Source of the DNA: Amyloporia xantha
Lineage: Eukaryota; Basidiomycota; Agaricomycetes; Polyporales; Adustoporiaceae
Direction of reading: 5' to 3'
Length of the DNA: 64,000 nt
Assembly: GCA_036971615.1 (NCBI GenBank)
Contig: JAYKKR010000006.1
Span: 558,001-622,000 of the forward strand
The notes beneath the pieces were generated by a model. The model was given only the letters and a program-made list of their open reading frames with translations, had not been told where the DNA came from and ran no database searches. This document shows, one piece after another, positions 46,388 to 58,204 of the stretch; within the stretch, counting starts at the first letter, position 1, and every line of letters starts with the position of its first letter. The position numbers were made by a program, and so were the translations under genes.

Positions 46388-47719
46388 TCATGACGGACAA
46401 TCAAACCACTGCTCGTGACGCTCCCCAACAATCCCTCCGCCGAAAGTGACGTGATCGGCCCATTTCTGGCCGCGCACAATTCCAAGACGACAACGTTCCT
46501 CCCGCAACCTAGGCAAGCAGCGCAAGAGATAGTCCACCACCTCTGTATGCCACGAGACATCTTCCCGGTCGACGTATAGACGGAACGGGTTATAGCAGAA
46601 TTCGAAAATGACTGTTAGCCGTAACCGCTCTCTTGCAAGAAGGGCCAGGGACTCGTCCAAAGCTTTCCAGGCCGGCAGCGGATCCTCGCGGCTAACAAAA
46701 TGTACGGGACCAGTGTTAAAGGGTCGTATGATACTGAAGCGCACTTGCTGCAGGTGGAGGTGAGTCCGCGCAATTGGGTGCAGCAGATATCCCATGAATG
46801 GCGATTGATCAATGACGAATTGGGAGTCAGCGTGTACGACGCTGTCGGACTTGAACTGAAGAGACGAGAGCTGTGGGGTATCCTTCAGATTAAAGGAAGC
46901 ATCCAGCAGTCGTTCAGACAACCGCGGAGCATATCGTGACATCTCGTCCACCACGATCGTGAATTCCGTCAACGATGCACTAACAGATCGTAGGGCCGCT
47001 TGGATGAACCGCAACTTCTCGACATCGTAGGGAGGAAGCGTCAACTGCAACCGCTGCAGCCGCAAGATGAATGGACCCTTGAAAATGAAGGCTGCGATGG
47101 GTTCACTGATATCGACCAACGATAGGGTGTCGATTCGGGTGGTTGTGATGTTTACAGGGGGCTTGGGTACACCAAAGTCTACCCAACCGCAACGAACGTG
47201 ATCCAAATAGATGGCCGAGAGCATGGGACAAGAACAAAGCAAGTCGACGATATGTTCCTTGAACCAGGATACGTCATAAAGACGAATGCTCTTCAGGTGC
47301 GACAAGGGTTTCCGAATTATTGGGATATTAGCGGCCAGTGGGAGATTAGAGCAGCCTCGCACAGTGAGATGCTCCAGGTGGTCTAACTTCAGCAAGATCT
47401 GGGACCATCGGCCGTCTATACGGCCGTACTTGCTGTACCGCGAGGTCTCATCTATCTCTAGAGAGCGCACGTAGGCCGCGAGTGTCGATGATGAGTGGAT
47501 GAGTCGCTGAAATCGCTGAAAATCCGGCAGATGGAAAAGCATGACAATGTGGAAGACATGCTTCCGAGCCCTCGGTAGCCAGGAACGACAAGTCGAGCTA
47601 CAAGCGGCGAGGGCGCGACGGTCGTCACATAGGCAGTCGATTATATAGTCCCATAGTTCAGCGGGTAGCCTGGGGAGCGTCGGAGTCGAGCTCATCTTGG
47701 GCTTGTGCGACATTGACAT
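46388..47719 (-). CDS. F-box protein, single exon, 443 aa
   Basis: One uninterrupted frame from ATG 47,719 to a stop at 46,388. The F-box lies at about residues 15-55 (LPRLPAELWDYIIDCLCDD ... CSSTCRSWLPRARKHVF). The rest forms leucine-rich strands (LKLDHLEHLTVRGCSNL, LKSIRLYDVSWF), typical of Agaricomycete F-box proteins that act as substrate receptors in SCF ubiquitin ligases. The second Met nine residues in is an alternative start. The substrate cannot be predicted. Convergent to the disrupted F-box gene, whose sequence is not closely similar. Confidence 0.8.
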   Translation of the reverse strand: MSMSHKPKMSSTPTLPRLPAELWDYIIDCLCDDRRALAACSSTCRSWLPRARKHVFHIVMLFHLPDFQRFQRLIHSSSTLAAYVRSLEIDETSRYSKYGRIDGRWSQILLKLDHLEHLTVRGCSNLPLAANIPIIRKPLSHLKSIRLYDVSWFKEHIVDLLCSCPMLSAIYLDHVRCGWVDFGVPKPPVNITTTRIDTLSLVDISEPIAAFIFKGPFILRLQRLQLTLPPYDVEKLRFIQAALRSVSASLTEFTIVVDEMSRYAPRLSERLLDASFNLKDTPQLSSLQFKSDSVVHADSQFVIDQSPFMGYLLHPIARTHLHLQQVRFSIIRPFNTGPVHFVSREDPLPAWKALDESLALLARERLRLTVIFEFCYNPFRLYVDREDVSWHTEVVDYLLRCLPRLREERCRLGIVRGQKWADHVTFGGGIVGERHEQWFDCPS

Positions 47720-48374
47720 TGATGAGGATGAGCCACAAGACGCAGACAGTATCTATCGCACCTGTAAATTGAGCACCAATCACCCAAACCCCTCTCAATG
47801 CCAAATCGCACTTATTTCTACCAGAAGGCGGTTTCCTCAACGACGACGGTATACAGGGGTCGACTCCAGAGAACGAGAGTGAAAGGCGTCGAATTGCAAA
47901 GGGCATGTGCACGAAATTGACACCGCAGGGCAAACACGCCTAGGGAAACAAAAATTGATGCTTCACTTCCGAAATGGAAATAGCACGGCGATATAACGGC
48001 GATGGGCTGAAGATAGAAGTGTAGTTGAGGACCAAGATCGTCCTCGCCTGAAGGGGTTGTCGGTGGAACGTAGATAATAGTACGATAGAACGCTCAAGCG
48101 CCCGCGAGGACCAAGGTGATCATGATCAATTCTCGTGAGCTCAATCGAGTTATGTAATTCTTTCCTGCGCATGTCTATACATTAGCGCATATGCGTACAT
48201 GTACAGTGGAAAATAGAGCACAACGTTGGACTAGCGGATCACCTAATTGACATAAAGTACACTGTAACATACTATCATGAGATTCAAGACGACTCAAAGG
48301 TCACCGCCTTTCGGTCTCCCTGAGACCCATCGGCATAATTTCGTGAAGTCGCCTGAAGGGAATTGGCTTGCAAG
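47720..48374. other. Intergenic: F-box upstream region and WD40 gene 3' flank
   Basis: 655 bp with no gene recognised. It should contain the promoter of the 47,719 F-box gene and the 3' flank of the WD40 gene, both on the minus strand. Confidence 0.5.
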
Positions 48375-51300
48375 TCAAACGTTATTTCCTCCGAAGGGCT
48401 TTGTATCTGCTGCGCAGCGTCGTAAAGCGAGGGTGAACCTGTCTTGGGGGTATTCACACTGGTGCCGGGGTGACTTGGAAGAATTGGTATGCTCCGCAGC
48501 CCGACCCTTGGGCGTAGTCCAGATTCGCACGGCGCCATCGTGACTTCCGGTAGCGAACATGAACGGCTCAACAGCGTGATTCCACGCTATGCAAGTGAGA
48601 TCCCCACCCAGGGCTTGCGCACGGACGTTATGCAAGAGCGCCGCCGATTCCCGGTCCCAGATGTGCACATCGCCGGCTGCGAATAGGAAGTTACGAGTAG
48701 TCATGAGTAAGGAAGGATAGTATCTTACCTTTCCCAGCGCAAAGGACCAACTGATCATTCTTACCACCGAAGTAACTTGGGCCAGCAAAGTCGACTGTAA
48801 CCTTAGGCATGTACGTATGGCGGAGGGACAAACGAACAGTCTCTTTAACCATATCGAGCTTCCAGAGTTGAGGAGGTGCCTACGGCGAATAGTGAGTAGG
48901 TCGTCAGATAAGAACGAATAGCAATATACCTTGTTTTCATAGCTGACCAGCGCCACCTGGTCGTCTCGAGCAAGAGTAATGTCACGCACGTCATGCAGAA
49001 CCGGGACGCGACTGCAGAGAGGTTAACTAATGTCAGATCACTAGTAAATCACGCCTCACTTCTCGATATCTTTCTTGTCTAGATTATACGCTGATTTAAT
49101 CAAGGCATCAGCTGATCATGGGAGGCTCTCATTGTAGTCATTTATTCTCACCTATAATCTGCTTTTCAGCCCGAGACTTGCTTGGGTGCAGGCCATCACG
49201 GGAAGCGAGGAGCGTCCCGACGCATAGCATGCGCTGGCAATCATGAGTTACTGCGACATCATGCAGCACCATGCGTTCGAAATGGTACGTGTCTAAGATC
49301 TGGAATGGAGAGTATGATGCAAGAGATAAGCCAAAAAACCGATACCTCGGAGGGAAGAGCGAACCTGGCCGTTAAGGTCCTATTAAATAAAATCAGAATG
49401 CCGCGCCGGCCTCCATAATGCGACAAGACGTACAAGCTTGACCACATCGCTACCCTCCACCGATAGGAAACCTGCATGTCTTCCGAATCAGACGTTGCAG
49501 AGCAAAATAGGCGAGCTGACTACCTTCGCCTCCAGGAAGCCATGCGACTGATTGTACATTCCTTCGACGATCAATTGTCTTCTTGCACACGCCGTCCTAG
49601 CATCATTCGATTGTCAGACGTGAGCTAGTCGACACATCGCTTCGAAAATGAATCTTACCTCTGTCCATACTTTAACACCGCGATTAAGTTTTGTTAATAA
49701 AGTGGCACCATTAGGTGACCTGTTCGTGAGAAGTTAGCTTCTTACCCCGAGTACTAACAGCGACGTAAGTTACCAAGCCACCTGGCCAACAAACCCTTGA
49801 GGCTGGGCGAGAATCCGGTGAGATGTAAATGGATCCTAAAGATACGTCAAAATGAGCTCCCCGTGTTAATCATACAACGCCTACCCCAACTCTAAAGATG
49901 ACTGATGTCCTATCCCAGCTGTGAAATAATATTTGCCATGAGCATGGTCCATCAACAGATGTAGTGACTCACCTGGAAGTGGCCAAAAATTTCCCATTCG
50001 GCGAAAATTGCAGATGTCTTACAAGCGCTTGATGCGCAGCCAGATCCTGCGTCGTTTCCAGGGCTTTCAATTTCGGAACAAGAGCCGCAACACGCGATGC
50101 TCGGAGCATGCCCACTGGCTCTACCTCAGAGCTGTTGGCTCTGCCTCCCTCCGTAGAACTAGCCCGACGTGTGCGAGGAGAACGGGACGGAAGGCTCAGA
50201 CCGAAGGGCATCGGGGTGGCGGCCTGACGCAACATCATTACTGAGTGTACCGCGTTCACGAAGCGCATCTTGCCCGTCATGGACGGGGAGCCCGGCATGG
50301 TGCTGGAGTCGCTCATAGTCGTCGCCATCTCAAGATTATCCGTAGAGGTGCAGACAGTGGGCGATCTGACCTCTGAGATGGGAAGCAAGGGTCCGGCATC
50401 GGAGGCACGCACGCGGATGGGAGAGACAGGCTCTGGGCTGCCATACGACGTGACTTGCTCCTCCAGATTATCCTCGTCGACCTTCTCGCTGCTAGATACC
50501 ATTGTGCTGATTCGTCGCAGTGTCCGTGTCGTACGAGCGGTCATGCGAGAGAAACTATCACCTGCGATACGGAAGTGCCGATAGGTCCATTGCCTCACCC
50601 GCCATGCAATAGCGCGGGGCTCATATACGACCCATTTGATCCCGGGTACCGAGTAAACCCGAACCTTCGTCTCGGAGATCACGTCCGCGAGCCATTTCTG
50701 ACCTCTGTGTTGTACATAGATCAATCGCTCAGAAATGAACCAAGTGGAGACTGCCGCGAGTCCGATGCAGCTGAACGCAGAGAACACTGAGGTAAGAGTA
50801 GTCGTTATGTGATCCTGACAGATATTCATCAACCTTGGGACATAGACGTTCAAGCGAATACAAGCAGCTTACTTGTCCAGATGAGTAGGCAAACAGAACG
50901 AGACCCATGGAAAAACATGCAACGGATGCAACGAGAAAGACCAGAGGTGATCGTTTAATCCAGATTAGCACCCACCAAGGAGTACGATGACCTGGTGAGC
51001 GACTGCGCCATCATGATGTTCGTCAATCCTGACGTTTGTCAAGTCAGAGGAGTTTTAGACGTACTACATCGCCTGCTTCCACGTAAGCCCTAGAAGGCTA
51101 TTCACCGCAGCTTGAATGCTGAAAACGAGAGAGGTGAACCAGAACGCATTGACCGCACGCGCGAGTGATCCCGTTGTCACAGGGTAAGAAAACTGCATAG
51201 TCGTGGCGGTGACAGCACTGAAGAAGGTTGCTACGGTACTAAGGTTCAGAAGATTTTGGCTTGCATGATCTTGAGCAAACCGGATTGTGGGTACCCCTTC

Positions 51301-52756
51301 AGGAGAATATGTTAATAGCCGTGAGTCATGAGAAAGGACATGACAGACCGATTTCGATGAACACTGAAAGAGCGGTGGTGATGCTGTCCAGATGTTCGCC
51401 CATCTCCGAGGTCAGGTCATGAAGATACCTCTGAACAGCTGGATATCTGAATTGACCTACAAGCATTATGCATAAATAGTCGACAAATTGTTATCTCAAT
51501 GTCTTACCATCATATGTTTTCAGACAAGAAGCCCAGTACTTTTTAAAATATGTTGGTCAATCAACTTCTAGTTTCACTTTCCTAATTTACCTTTAAATCG
51601 CCTTCTAAGGACAATATCGACGCGTTCACAGCTTCATCATTGAATTCCGGAAATTCGTTGAGGCAGTCCAAGAAGGTCGTCACATCATGGGCCAGACTTT
51701 GCAATTGCTCGGGAAAGTCCTCTGGGTCGAGATTTTCCACTACAGTCGGGTTGACTGTATGGAATGTAGCCTTATGTCGCTTGTTCTTCCGGCTATGACG
51801 CATACTCGCGTCGACAAGCATCTCGCGTGACTCCCGCTGCACCTTACGGGGAAACAAGTCCGCCGCGTTCTCACGGAAAAGCCATAGAAGCTGCGCGAGG
51901 CGCTCGCGTAGATGAACTGAAGACGACAGAATGCCGACGGAGCTCCCAAGTCGACGTGCAGCATTTGCGAAATTACGCAGCTGTGAAGATTAACAGACGA
52001 CAACTTGTAACTTCCACCGCCGCGCAGTGATATGTCATGTAACATACCTCAGTATCCAAATTCGTCATCCGCCTTCACATATACCGCGAGCGGTTGTTAT
52101 TTACTCGTTGATAGATACGCCTTTCCAGACATACCTTTCAAACTTGTTAAACGCGTCTGCCCCGACCTTCTGTAGATGTTCGTCGACAGTCGCTATGATT
52201 CCCATATGATCTCAGAAAGTCGTTCTGGAATTGACTAGCTCATACTCACGAACATCACGGTCATCTTCGAAATTTGGCCGCTCATTCCTCACAAACGCTG
52301 GTAAATGAAGCATAAACAAGAATATAGATAATAGGCCTGTGATGAATACCTGGTCCGAGGTCTTCCCCATCCTTTGTGAGCTCGTGCAAGGCATCAAGGA
52401 GGCTTAATAGTGTCTGTTTGCGATTGGAATGACCTTGGCTTTTGTCGACGTGTACGGCACCACTTGTTCCAGCCTGGTCAAAACTTGGTATGACGACGGT
52501 CTCGGTGACCGCAGGCATTCCTCTAGTGTACTTGCGTGAGCTCAAGTCGGCACGCGAACACGAAAGAAACAACTCACCTCGTCCCATGTCGCATAAGTGT
52601 CGTTATATAGCTCTGTCAAGCTTTCAAGACCGTTCTGAAAGTTTGGTCTATTAACGCAGTGTAAAGGGCACATACAGAGCAGGAAAACCTCACATTCGTG
52701 ATAGTAATATCGTCAAAGGTCGTCACGGCTCTGATAAATCGAAGCGGCATAGACAT
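48375..52756 (-). CDS. Membrane-anchored WD40-repeat protein, about 17 exons
   Basis: Read from ATG 52,756 (MSMPLRFIRAVTTFDDITIT) to the stop at 48,375-48,377. The N-terminal exons (52.7-51.6 kb) encode an alpha-helical soluble region with Arg-rich segments (LRERLAQLLWLFRENAADLF). Exons at about 51.35-50.73 kb encode at least three hydrophobic spans (FSAVTATTMQFSYPVT, SPLVFLVASVACFSMGLVLF, TLTSVFSAFSCIGLAAVSTW). A long Ser-rich linker (50.7-50.1 kb) leads to WD40 blades: HLQFSPNGKFLA, WDRTSVIF, GFVGQVAW, RGVKVWTE, VALVSYENK, GDVHIWDRES, DLTCIAWNHA and GSHDGAVRIWTT. The family is common in Agaricomycetes, with unknown function. The exon chain could be followed in phase from about 52.4 to 48.4 kb except for one uncertain junction near 52.54 kb. 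Confidence 0.7.
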
Positions 52757-53059
52757 GCCTTCTAGAAGAAATTGAAGAAAGCGTACAAAGCGTCTATCAC
52801 AGCGCTGACGTGCCTAGCTAAGGCTACTGAGGCCTCATGTTCGGCAGGACAATGATGTTCGGTTACTAAATTCTTGGCTTTCGGCTGGGCATGCAACTGA
52901 AGACCTCCTACATTTGTAGCATGCTTGCTAGACCTTTAGTGGAGACCATTTCAGACATGATTGTGTGCTCACTACTCATTCAGACTGCGGTGGCTAGAGA
53001 GGCTACAGTGCTACACGTTCAAGTTGGAGATTCCGATTGCAGTTTCAAAGTAACTAGAT
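52757..53059. other. Upstream region of the WD40 gene
   Basis: 300 bp with no gene recognised. Presumed promoter region of the minus-strand WD40 gene, ending at the direct repeat that flanks the next element. Confidence 0.4.
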
Positions 53060-53568
53060 GATCGGAGGCAAGAGGAGGGCATTTACAAAATTTTCGACAC
53101 GGACCTCCCAAAATCTAAGGACCCCGGAAACTTGAGGGGTGTATACACACACCCCCAATTAGGGTATGCCGAGCTGCGGCATCCGAGAGCCAAGCCACGA
53201 TGAGCACGCCGCCTGGTCCTTCACGTTGTCCGGAACAAGTCCGGGACTGGAGAGCTCCTGGAGAGTCACGAGATGACAGTCACCTGCTCTGAGGGCGCGT
53301 CTACCTCTTCAGTTTGAACGCGTGTTTTGAGGTTCAACCACCTCTTCTCGTGCATTCTTTTGTACAGGTGAATATTATATGTGTAGAAATATGTATCTAT
53401 CCACTCAAAAAAGTGTACTTTGCAAGTGTTCACCAAAATTTTGCGAAACTGGGCACAAAACGCGAAAGTGGCTGAAAATGGCCCCCGTACACTGCCCCCC
53501 TACACACCACAAAGTGAGGTCCGTGTCCCCGATTCGAATCTTGCCCTCCTCTTGATCGGAGGCAAGAG
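53060..53568. mobile_element. Small inverted-repeat element (MITE-like), about 0.5 kb
   Basis: The 15-bp direct repeat gatcggaggcaagag occurs at 53,060-53,074 and 53,554-53,568. Just inside are inverted ends agaggagggca (53,071-53,081) and tgccctcctct (53,542-53,552), followed by a second imperfect inverted pair, cggacctc against gaggtccg. No coding content. The direct repeat is long for a target duplication and overlaps the inverted ends, so the true borders are uncertain. Confidence 0.55.
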
Positions 53569-53705
53569 AAAGTCTAGATCATGCGCTTATCACAACGAAT
53601 TTAAGTCACATATAAAGCCATAGACAAGCTATCTAACGTCGATAAGCATTTTGGATTTTGTATCATTGCTGGCAACTGGCATATGGTCCTTTGAATGCGT
53701 GTTCG

Positions 53706-55460
53706 ATGTCTGACACTACTAACGGAATCAGCCCTCGTCCCTCCTTCGACGGGGAGCGACCGTTCACGTCTCCGTCGCCACCGGACCGTGTTAATGGGAA
53801 TACAAATGATGATGACCTCGACCCCATACAGCGGCTGCAGCGTGAACTCGAGCGTACCAAGGAGGAGAAGGATGCACTCGCTACCCAGTACCGGAATCTA
53901 CTGTCCAAGCTCACCACAATGCGGACAACGCTTGGGAACAAGCTGCAACAGGATGCCGTACGTGCCCCTGTCTCTCACGTCTTCTCCGTCCCACAGTTAC
54001 GACTTGCGCATGCATAGGAAGAACTCGACCGGCAGGAGCAGCTGGTGCAGCAGCTCACCGCACAGAATGAGGACCTTTCTTTGACCGTGGAGACACTCAA
54101 ATCCGAGCTCATAGCTTCGAACGACGAGGCCGAGCGCAGTTCCAGAGAGTTGGAGGCGATGCGAAGTCGGGCGCTGCAGGAGAGCGCGCAGGAGTCGTTC
54201 ATGAGGGAACGGGAGCTTCGGGAGACGCAAAACGAACTGGAACAGTGTCGAATAGAGAGGGACGAGTGGGAGCAGAAAGCCATGCAGGAGCATGTTGCGG
54301 CGGATGAGGCTCGGATGACCGTAGGCAATCTGCGGAGAGAGGTAGAGGTCGAGCGGACAGCAAGAGACCTAGCGATGGCTGAGCTTCAGGCAGAACGGGA
54401 AAAGTGCCATAACTTGCAGTCCGTACTCGAGGACTTCCAAGCTGGTAAGCGCACCTCGAGGGCTCACTCATCTGTGTTGAACATCTGGCAGCAAAGGATC
54501 ATGAACTTAGACAGGCGACTAAGGAGTATGAATCGCAGCTGCAGACGGTCACTCAGTCTCTCGCGGAATACAAGCATCGCGCTCTGACGGCCGAGGTGTG
54601 CGATCCTCATTTCTCTGCGTGCACAATCACCTCCTCATACTTTCCAGCTTCAGATTGAAGAGTCGTCAACGAATAATTCACGAGCGCAGGAGCTCGAGAA
54701 AGAGCTGAAGGAGAAGAATCTTCTCATTGGGAAGCTGCGGCATGAAGGTGGTCCTGCATTATCCGTCTACAGCTGGATTGATATTGACCAGGCTGTTCCA
54801 GGCGTCATTATGAATGAGCATCTAATGGAAGCGCTACGTCGCCTGCGGAAGTCTTCAACCGACACGAACGTAGACAGACGACTAGTCACGAACGTTCTCC
54901 TTTCGTTTCCTCAACACCCCTCGAGGCGATACAAAGCGCTTCGAAATGCTCTCCCTCCTTGCGACCATACTGTCATGGTCCGATGATGAACGCGAGCGGG
55001 CGGGCCTGCAGCACAAGGGCGGGGTAGCACAGGCAGCGTCCGCAGTCGCGAGCCTCTTCGGGCGGTCTGCAGGCTCGTCACCGACAATGGGCAAGGGGCT
55101 GGATCTCGAGAAGACAGACGAGACAGAGGTACGCACACAACCTCGTTCGTCGCGTGATAATCTGTCTCAACAGTCCTGCAGTCCTTTTCCCGGCTGTGGG
55201 TGGAGTTCTTGCTCACCGAAGCCGGGTCAGGCGACGAGGCGCGATCTGGCACCTCAACACCCATCAAATCGCCTCCGCGTTCAAATGGCTCTCTCCCGAG
55301 CTCGCCGACGCGGAGTACACGGCAGCCCAGCCTGCTTTCTCCGCCTGGGCTAAGGGGTACGAAGCGCTTGCCGTCTTTCACGAGCGCAGCGATGGCTAGC
55401 ACACCAGAATTGGTGCAGCAACCACCTTCGAGCAAGGGTAAAGAGAAGGCAGATTCATGA
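53706..55460 (+). CDS. RUD3: Rud3-like golgin (GRIP-related Arf-binding coiled-coil protein)
   Basis: Six exons: 53706-53957, 54018-54444, 54492-54595, 54648-54747, 54802-55128, 55182-55460; about 495 residues. The N-terminus is Ser/Pro-rich. Residues about 40-295 are a long coiled coil of Glu/Arg/Leu heptads (IQRLQRELERTKEEKDALA). A GRAB-type C-terminal domain follows (VIMNEHLMEALRRLRKSS, VDRRLVTNVLLSF, LATILSWSDDERERAGL). The family tethers vesicles at the cis-Golgi by binding Arf-GTP. The end is a Ser/Pro-rich tail. At about 54,905-54,912 the run ttcgtttcctcaac has one base too many to join VLLSF to the expected next residues (LNTPRGDTKRFEML). This suggests a frameshift or an assembly error inside the GRAB domain. 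Confidence 0.75.
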
Positions 55461-55826
55461 TTGCACTTATTGAGGACCTTTCTTCTGTTTGTTCACTACA
55501 TTGGTTTATATTATTTGAGCGGACTGATTGCATTTCGCCCCTGTGCCAGACTATTGGACCACGGTACTGAGATACGGCGACTTGTTGAGTCTCGTTCTGC
55601 CAACACGCATGCCTCACAGTCAAGTCCTTCTCACCCACCGGCGTGTCAAGAAAACTTATTGGCTTACGATACATTCAGGTCAAAGGTATCACTGACAGAC
55701 ACCTCGTTGATAACCCAAAGATAATGAGACATAGAATACACGTAAACAGCGACTAAGGGGATACACAACAATCGAACCGCTACAATCACCGTATCCACCA
55801 TATCCATACACATACAAATCGGTGGT
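55461..55826. other. Intergenic between the convergent Rud3-like and H2B genes
   Basis: 366 bp holding the 3' ends of both convergent genes. No further gene is seen. Confidence 0.5.
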
Positions 55827-56464
55827 TTACTTCGCACCGGCACTAGAGAACTAAAGAGTTGACACACATGTGAGCGATACTCGAGACGATGTCTGGAGAT
55901 GACGTACCTTCGTGACGGACTTCGTCCCCTCAGAAATGGCATGCTTAGCGAGCTCACCAGGGAGGATGAGACGCACAGCCGTCTGAATCTCGCGCGATGA
56001 GATGGTCGACTTCTTGGAATAAGAGGCGAGCTCTAAATAAACGAAGGTGACGTGAGTCGAACGAACCGGTCCATGATGGAGAGTCGAATACGCACTGGAT
56101 GCTTCTGTAGCGATGCGCTCAAAGATATCGTTCACGAACGAGTTAAGAATGGCCATAGCCTTGTTGGAGATACCAGTGTCAGGGTGGACCTGCTTCAGGA
56201 CTGCAAGAACGTGCCACAAGTGGGTAGTATCAGCGTCGGCGCCAAAAGACGATCAATATTGTCTAACGCACCCTTATATATGTACGAAGAGTAGGTCTCC
56301 TTCCTAGTCTTTCTCCTCTTCTTCTTCGTGTCATCTCCAGCTGCGGGTGCACCCTTGGACGTTTTCTTCGCAGTCTTGGTACCTTCTGAGGTCGTCTTCG
56401 CAGGAGCCTTGGAGGCAGTTGAAGCTGGAGCCTTTCCGGCGGTGGACGCAGGTTTCGGTGCCAT
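55827..56464 (-). CDS. HTB1: Histone H2B
   Basis: Four exons (56464-56272, 56200-56096, 56032-55908, 55850-55827) giving 148 residues. The Lys/Ala/Thr-rich tail ([20 protein letters not shown]) leads into the histone fold with [40 protein letters not shown] and [19 protein letters not shown], and ends FSSAGAK. The C-terminal lysine used for ubiquitylation in fungi is present. The three introns are 55-75 bp. The gene is divergent from HOM6. The next histone gene is H2A, 7 kb away, rather than the classic divergent H2A-H2B pair. Confidence 0.95.
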
Positions 56465-56919
56465 TATGCTTTGTAGTTTCAATTACGATAGAGCTTTGGA
56501 TATGCACGAAGACCTGGTACGGCGTGAGGTAGTGGTTAAGAGCAGAACGAGATGTGGATATGGGAAGACGGTGCGCGATATATATAGCGTGACGTTATGC
56601 AGAATGACTGTTCAGCGAAGTCTGTGACAATGTCACGGACGCGTCGCGTCTTCACGTGATACGTGAAGCCAATTTAATGCTTCGTGTTTAGTTTATGAGC
56701 CTGTGATCGATGGACATGACTCGGCTTAAATTACCTGTGGCTCCACGGTACACATATTCTGTGAGGCCTTTGTGTCCTGTCAGAATTAGCAACCACAATT
56801 GCAAGGTTAACGAATCACCGAAACGTGGTCTAAGGCAGAGATATCCTAGCGGGTACGTCGTATCAATACAGGAATTCGATCACCTGAACTGATGGAAACG
56901 ATCGTTCAGGTCTTTATAA
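56465..56919. promoter_or_regulatory. Divergent promoter region H2B/HOM6
   Basis: 455 bp between the starts of H2B (minus) and HOM6 (plus). A TATA-like, nearly palindromic gcgatatatatagc lies at 56,575-56,588, about 115 bp upstream of the H2B ATG, and is the best TATA candidate. No clear TATA box is seen for HOM6. Confidence 0.5.
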
Positions 56920-58204
56920 ATGGCATTTCAGTCAGCAGTGTCCTCAAGTCCAAAAATTCTGCGGGTCGCTGTAGTTGGCGTGGGCCTTGTAGGAGGAGAA
57001 TTCATCAACCAGCTACTTGCGTTCCCTAAACCCAACCCGTTCCGTATCGTCGCTCTATCTTCATCCAAGTCCGCACTCTTCTCTCCGGACGGTCTTGACA
57101 TAACACCCTCGGGATGGAAACAGAGTCTAACACAATCGGGTCTAAAGCCGGACCTGAACTTCCTCATTCGAGAGCTATTCTCCTTGGTTAAGCCGGGACA
57201 GGACGTCGTCCTTGTGGACAACACGTCTTCCAACGACGTTGCAACTCTCTATCCTCAATTCCTCAAGTCCGGGATCCATGTCATCACGCCAAACAAGAAG
57301 GCTTTCTCTGCCGAACTATCGCTTTATGAAAGCATCCTCTCCGCAAGTCTTGAGAGTGGCGCCCGATTTTTGAATGAAGCCACAGTAGGTGCTGGATTGC
57401 CTATTGTTGGCACTCTGAAGGATTTGGTTGCCACTGGCGACAGAGTGAGTGGCCTTGAAAATACGAGAGTCGCATGTACATCGCTAATTGTCCTTCTCCT
57501 TCTACAGATCATCAAAATCGAAGGCGTCTTCTCCGGGACAATGAGCTACATCTTCAATGAATTCTCAACAGGCGAGGAAGGCGGACCGAGCTTCTCGTCA
57601 GTGGTCAATATCGCCAGGGAGAAGGGCTATACGGTGCGCCGTGCCCTAGGTTTTCTAGTGTCACAACTCTCATAATTTAAACAGGAACCGCACCCGGCCG
57701 ACGACCTGAATGGAGCTGATGTGGCTCGCAAGCTCACCATTCTGTCCCGCTGTATTCCATCACTTCGGACTGCTCTGAAGGATGGGTACCAGTCCGTCAG
57801 CACTAAGTCTCTGGTACCCCCCGAGCTAGAGGGGGTAGCGACGGGCGACGAGTTCATCAAGCGACTTCCAGACTTCGACGCACATTACAACAAGATGCGA
57901 GCGGACGCTTTCAAAGAGAACAAGGTTCTTCGCTTCGCCGGAGTGATTGACGTGAAATCTGGAACTATCAAGGCAGATTTAGAGAAGTAGGTGTTCGAGC
58001 AATTTTCCGATTATCTATCTTACATCATGTTACTGCAGATACCCCACTACGCATCCATTTGCCACTGCCTTGGGGGGCTCGGACAACATCATCATGTTCC
58101 ACACAGAGCGATACGGGGCTCGACCGTTGGTCGTACAGGGTGCCGGTGCCGGCGCAGCTGTCACAGCTATGGGGGTGATGAGCGATCTCCTGCGGCTCGT
58201 GTGA
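56920..58204 (+). CDS. HOM6: Homoserine dehydrogenase
   Basis: Catalyses NAD(P)H reduction of aspartate-4-semialdehyde to homoserine, the branch point to threonine, methionine and isoleucine, in the cytosol. Four exons: 56920-57444, 57508-57633, 57685-57986, 58039-58204; 372 residues, close to the yeast enzyme's usual ~360. The Rossmann motif VAVVGVGLVGGEF is at residues 16-28. VDNTSSNDVA, the substrate-site motif FLNEATVGAGLPI, FSGTMSYIFN and EPHPADDLNGADVARKL follow, with GAGAGAAVTAMGVMSDL at the C-terminus. All splice junctions keep phase. No ACT domain is present, so it is the monofunctional fungal form. Confidence 0.95.

Noticed and set aside
53525..53545. gattcgaatc as a tRNA T-loop
   Set aside because: It is a palindrome within the MITE-like element, without cloverleaf context.
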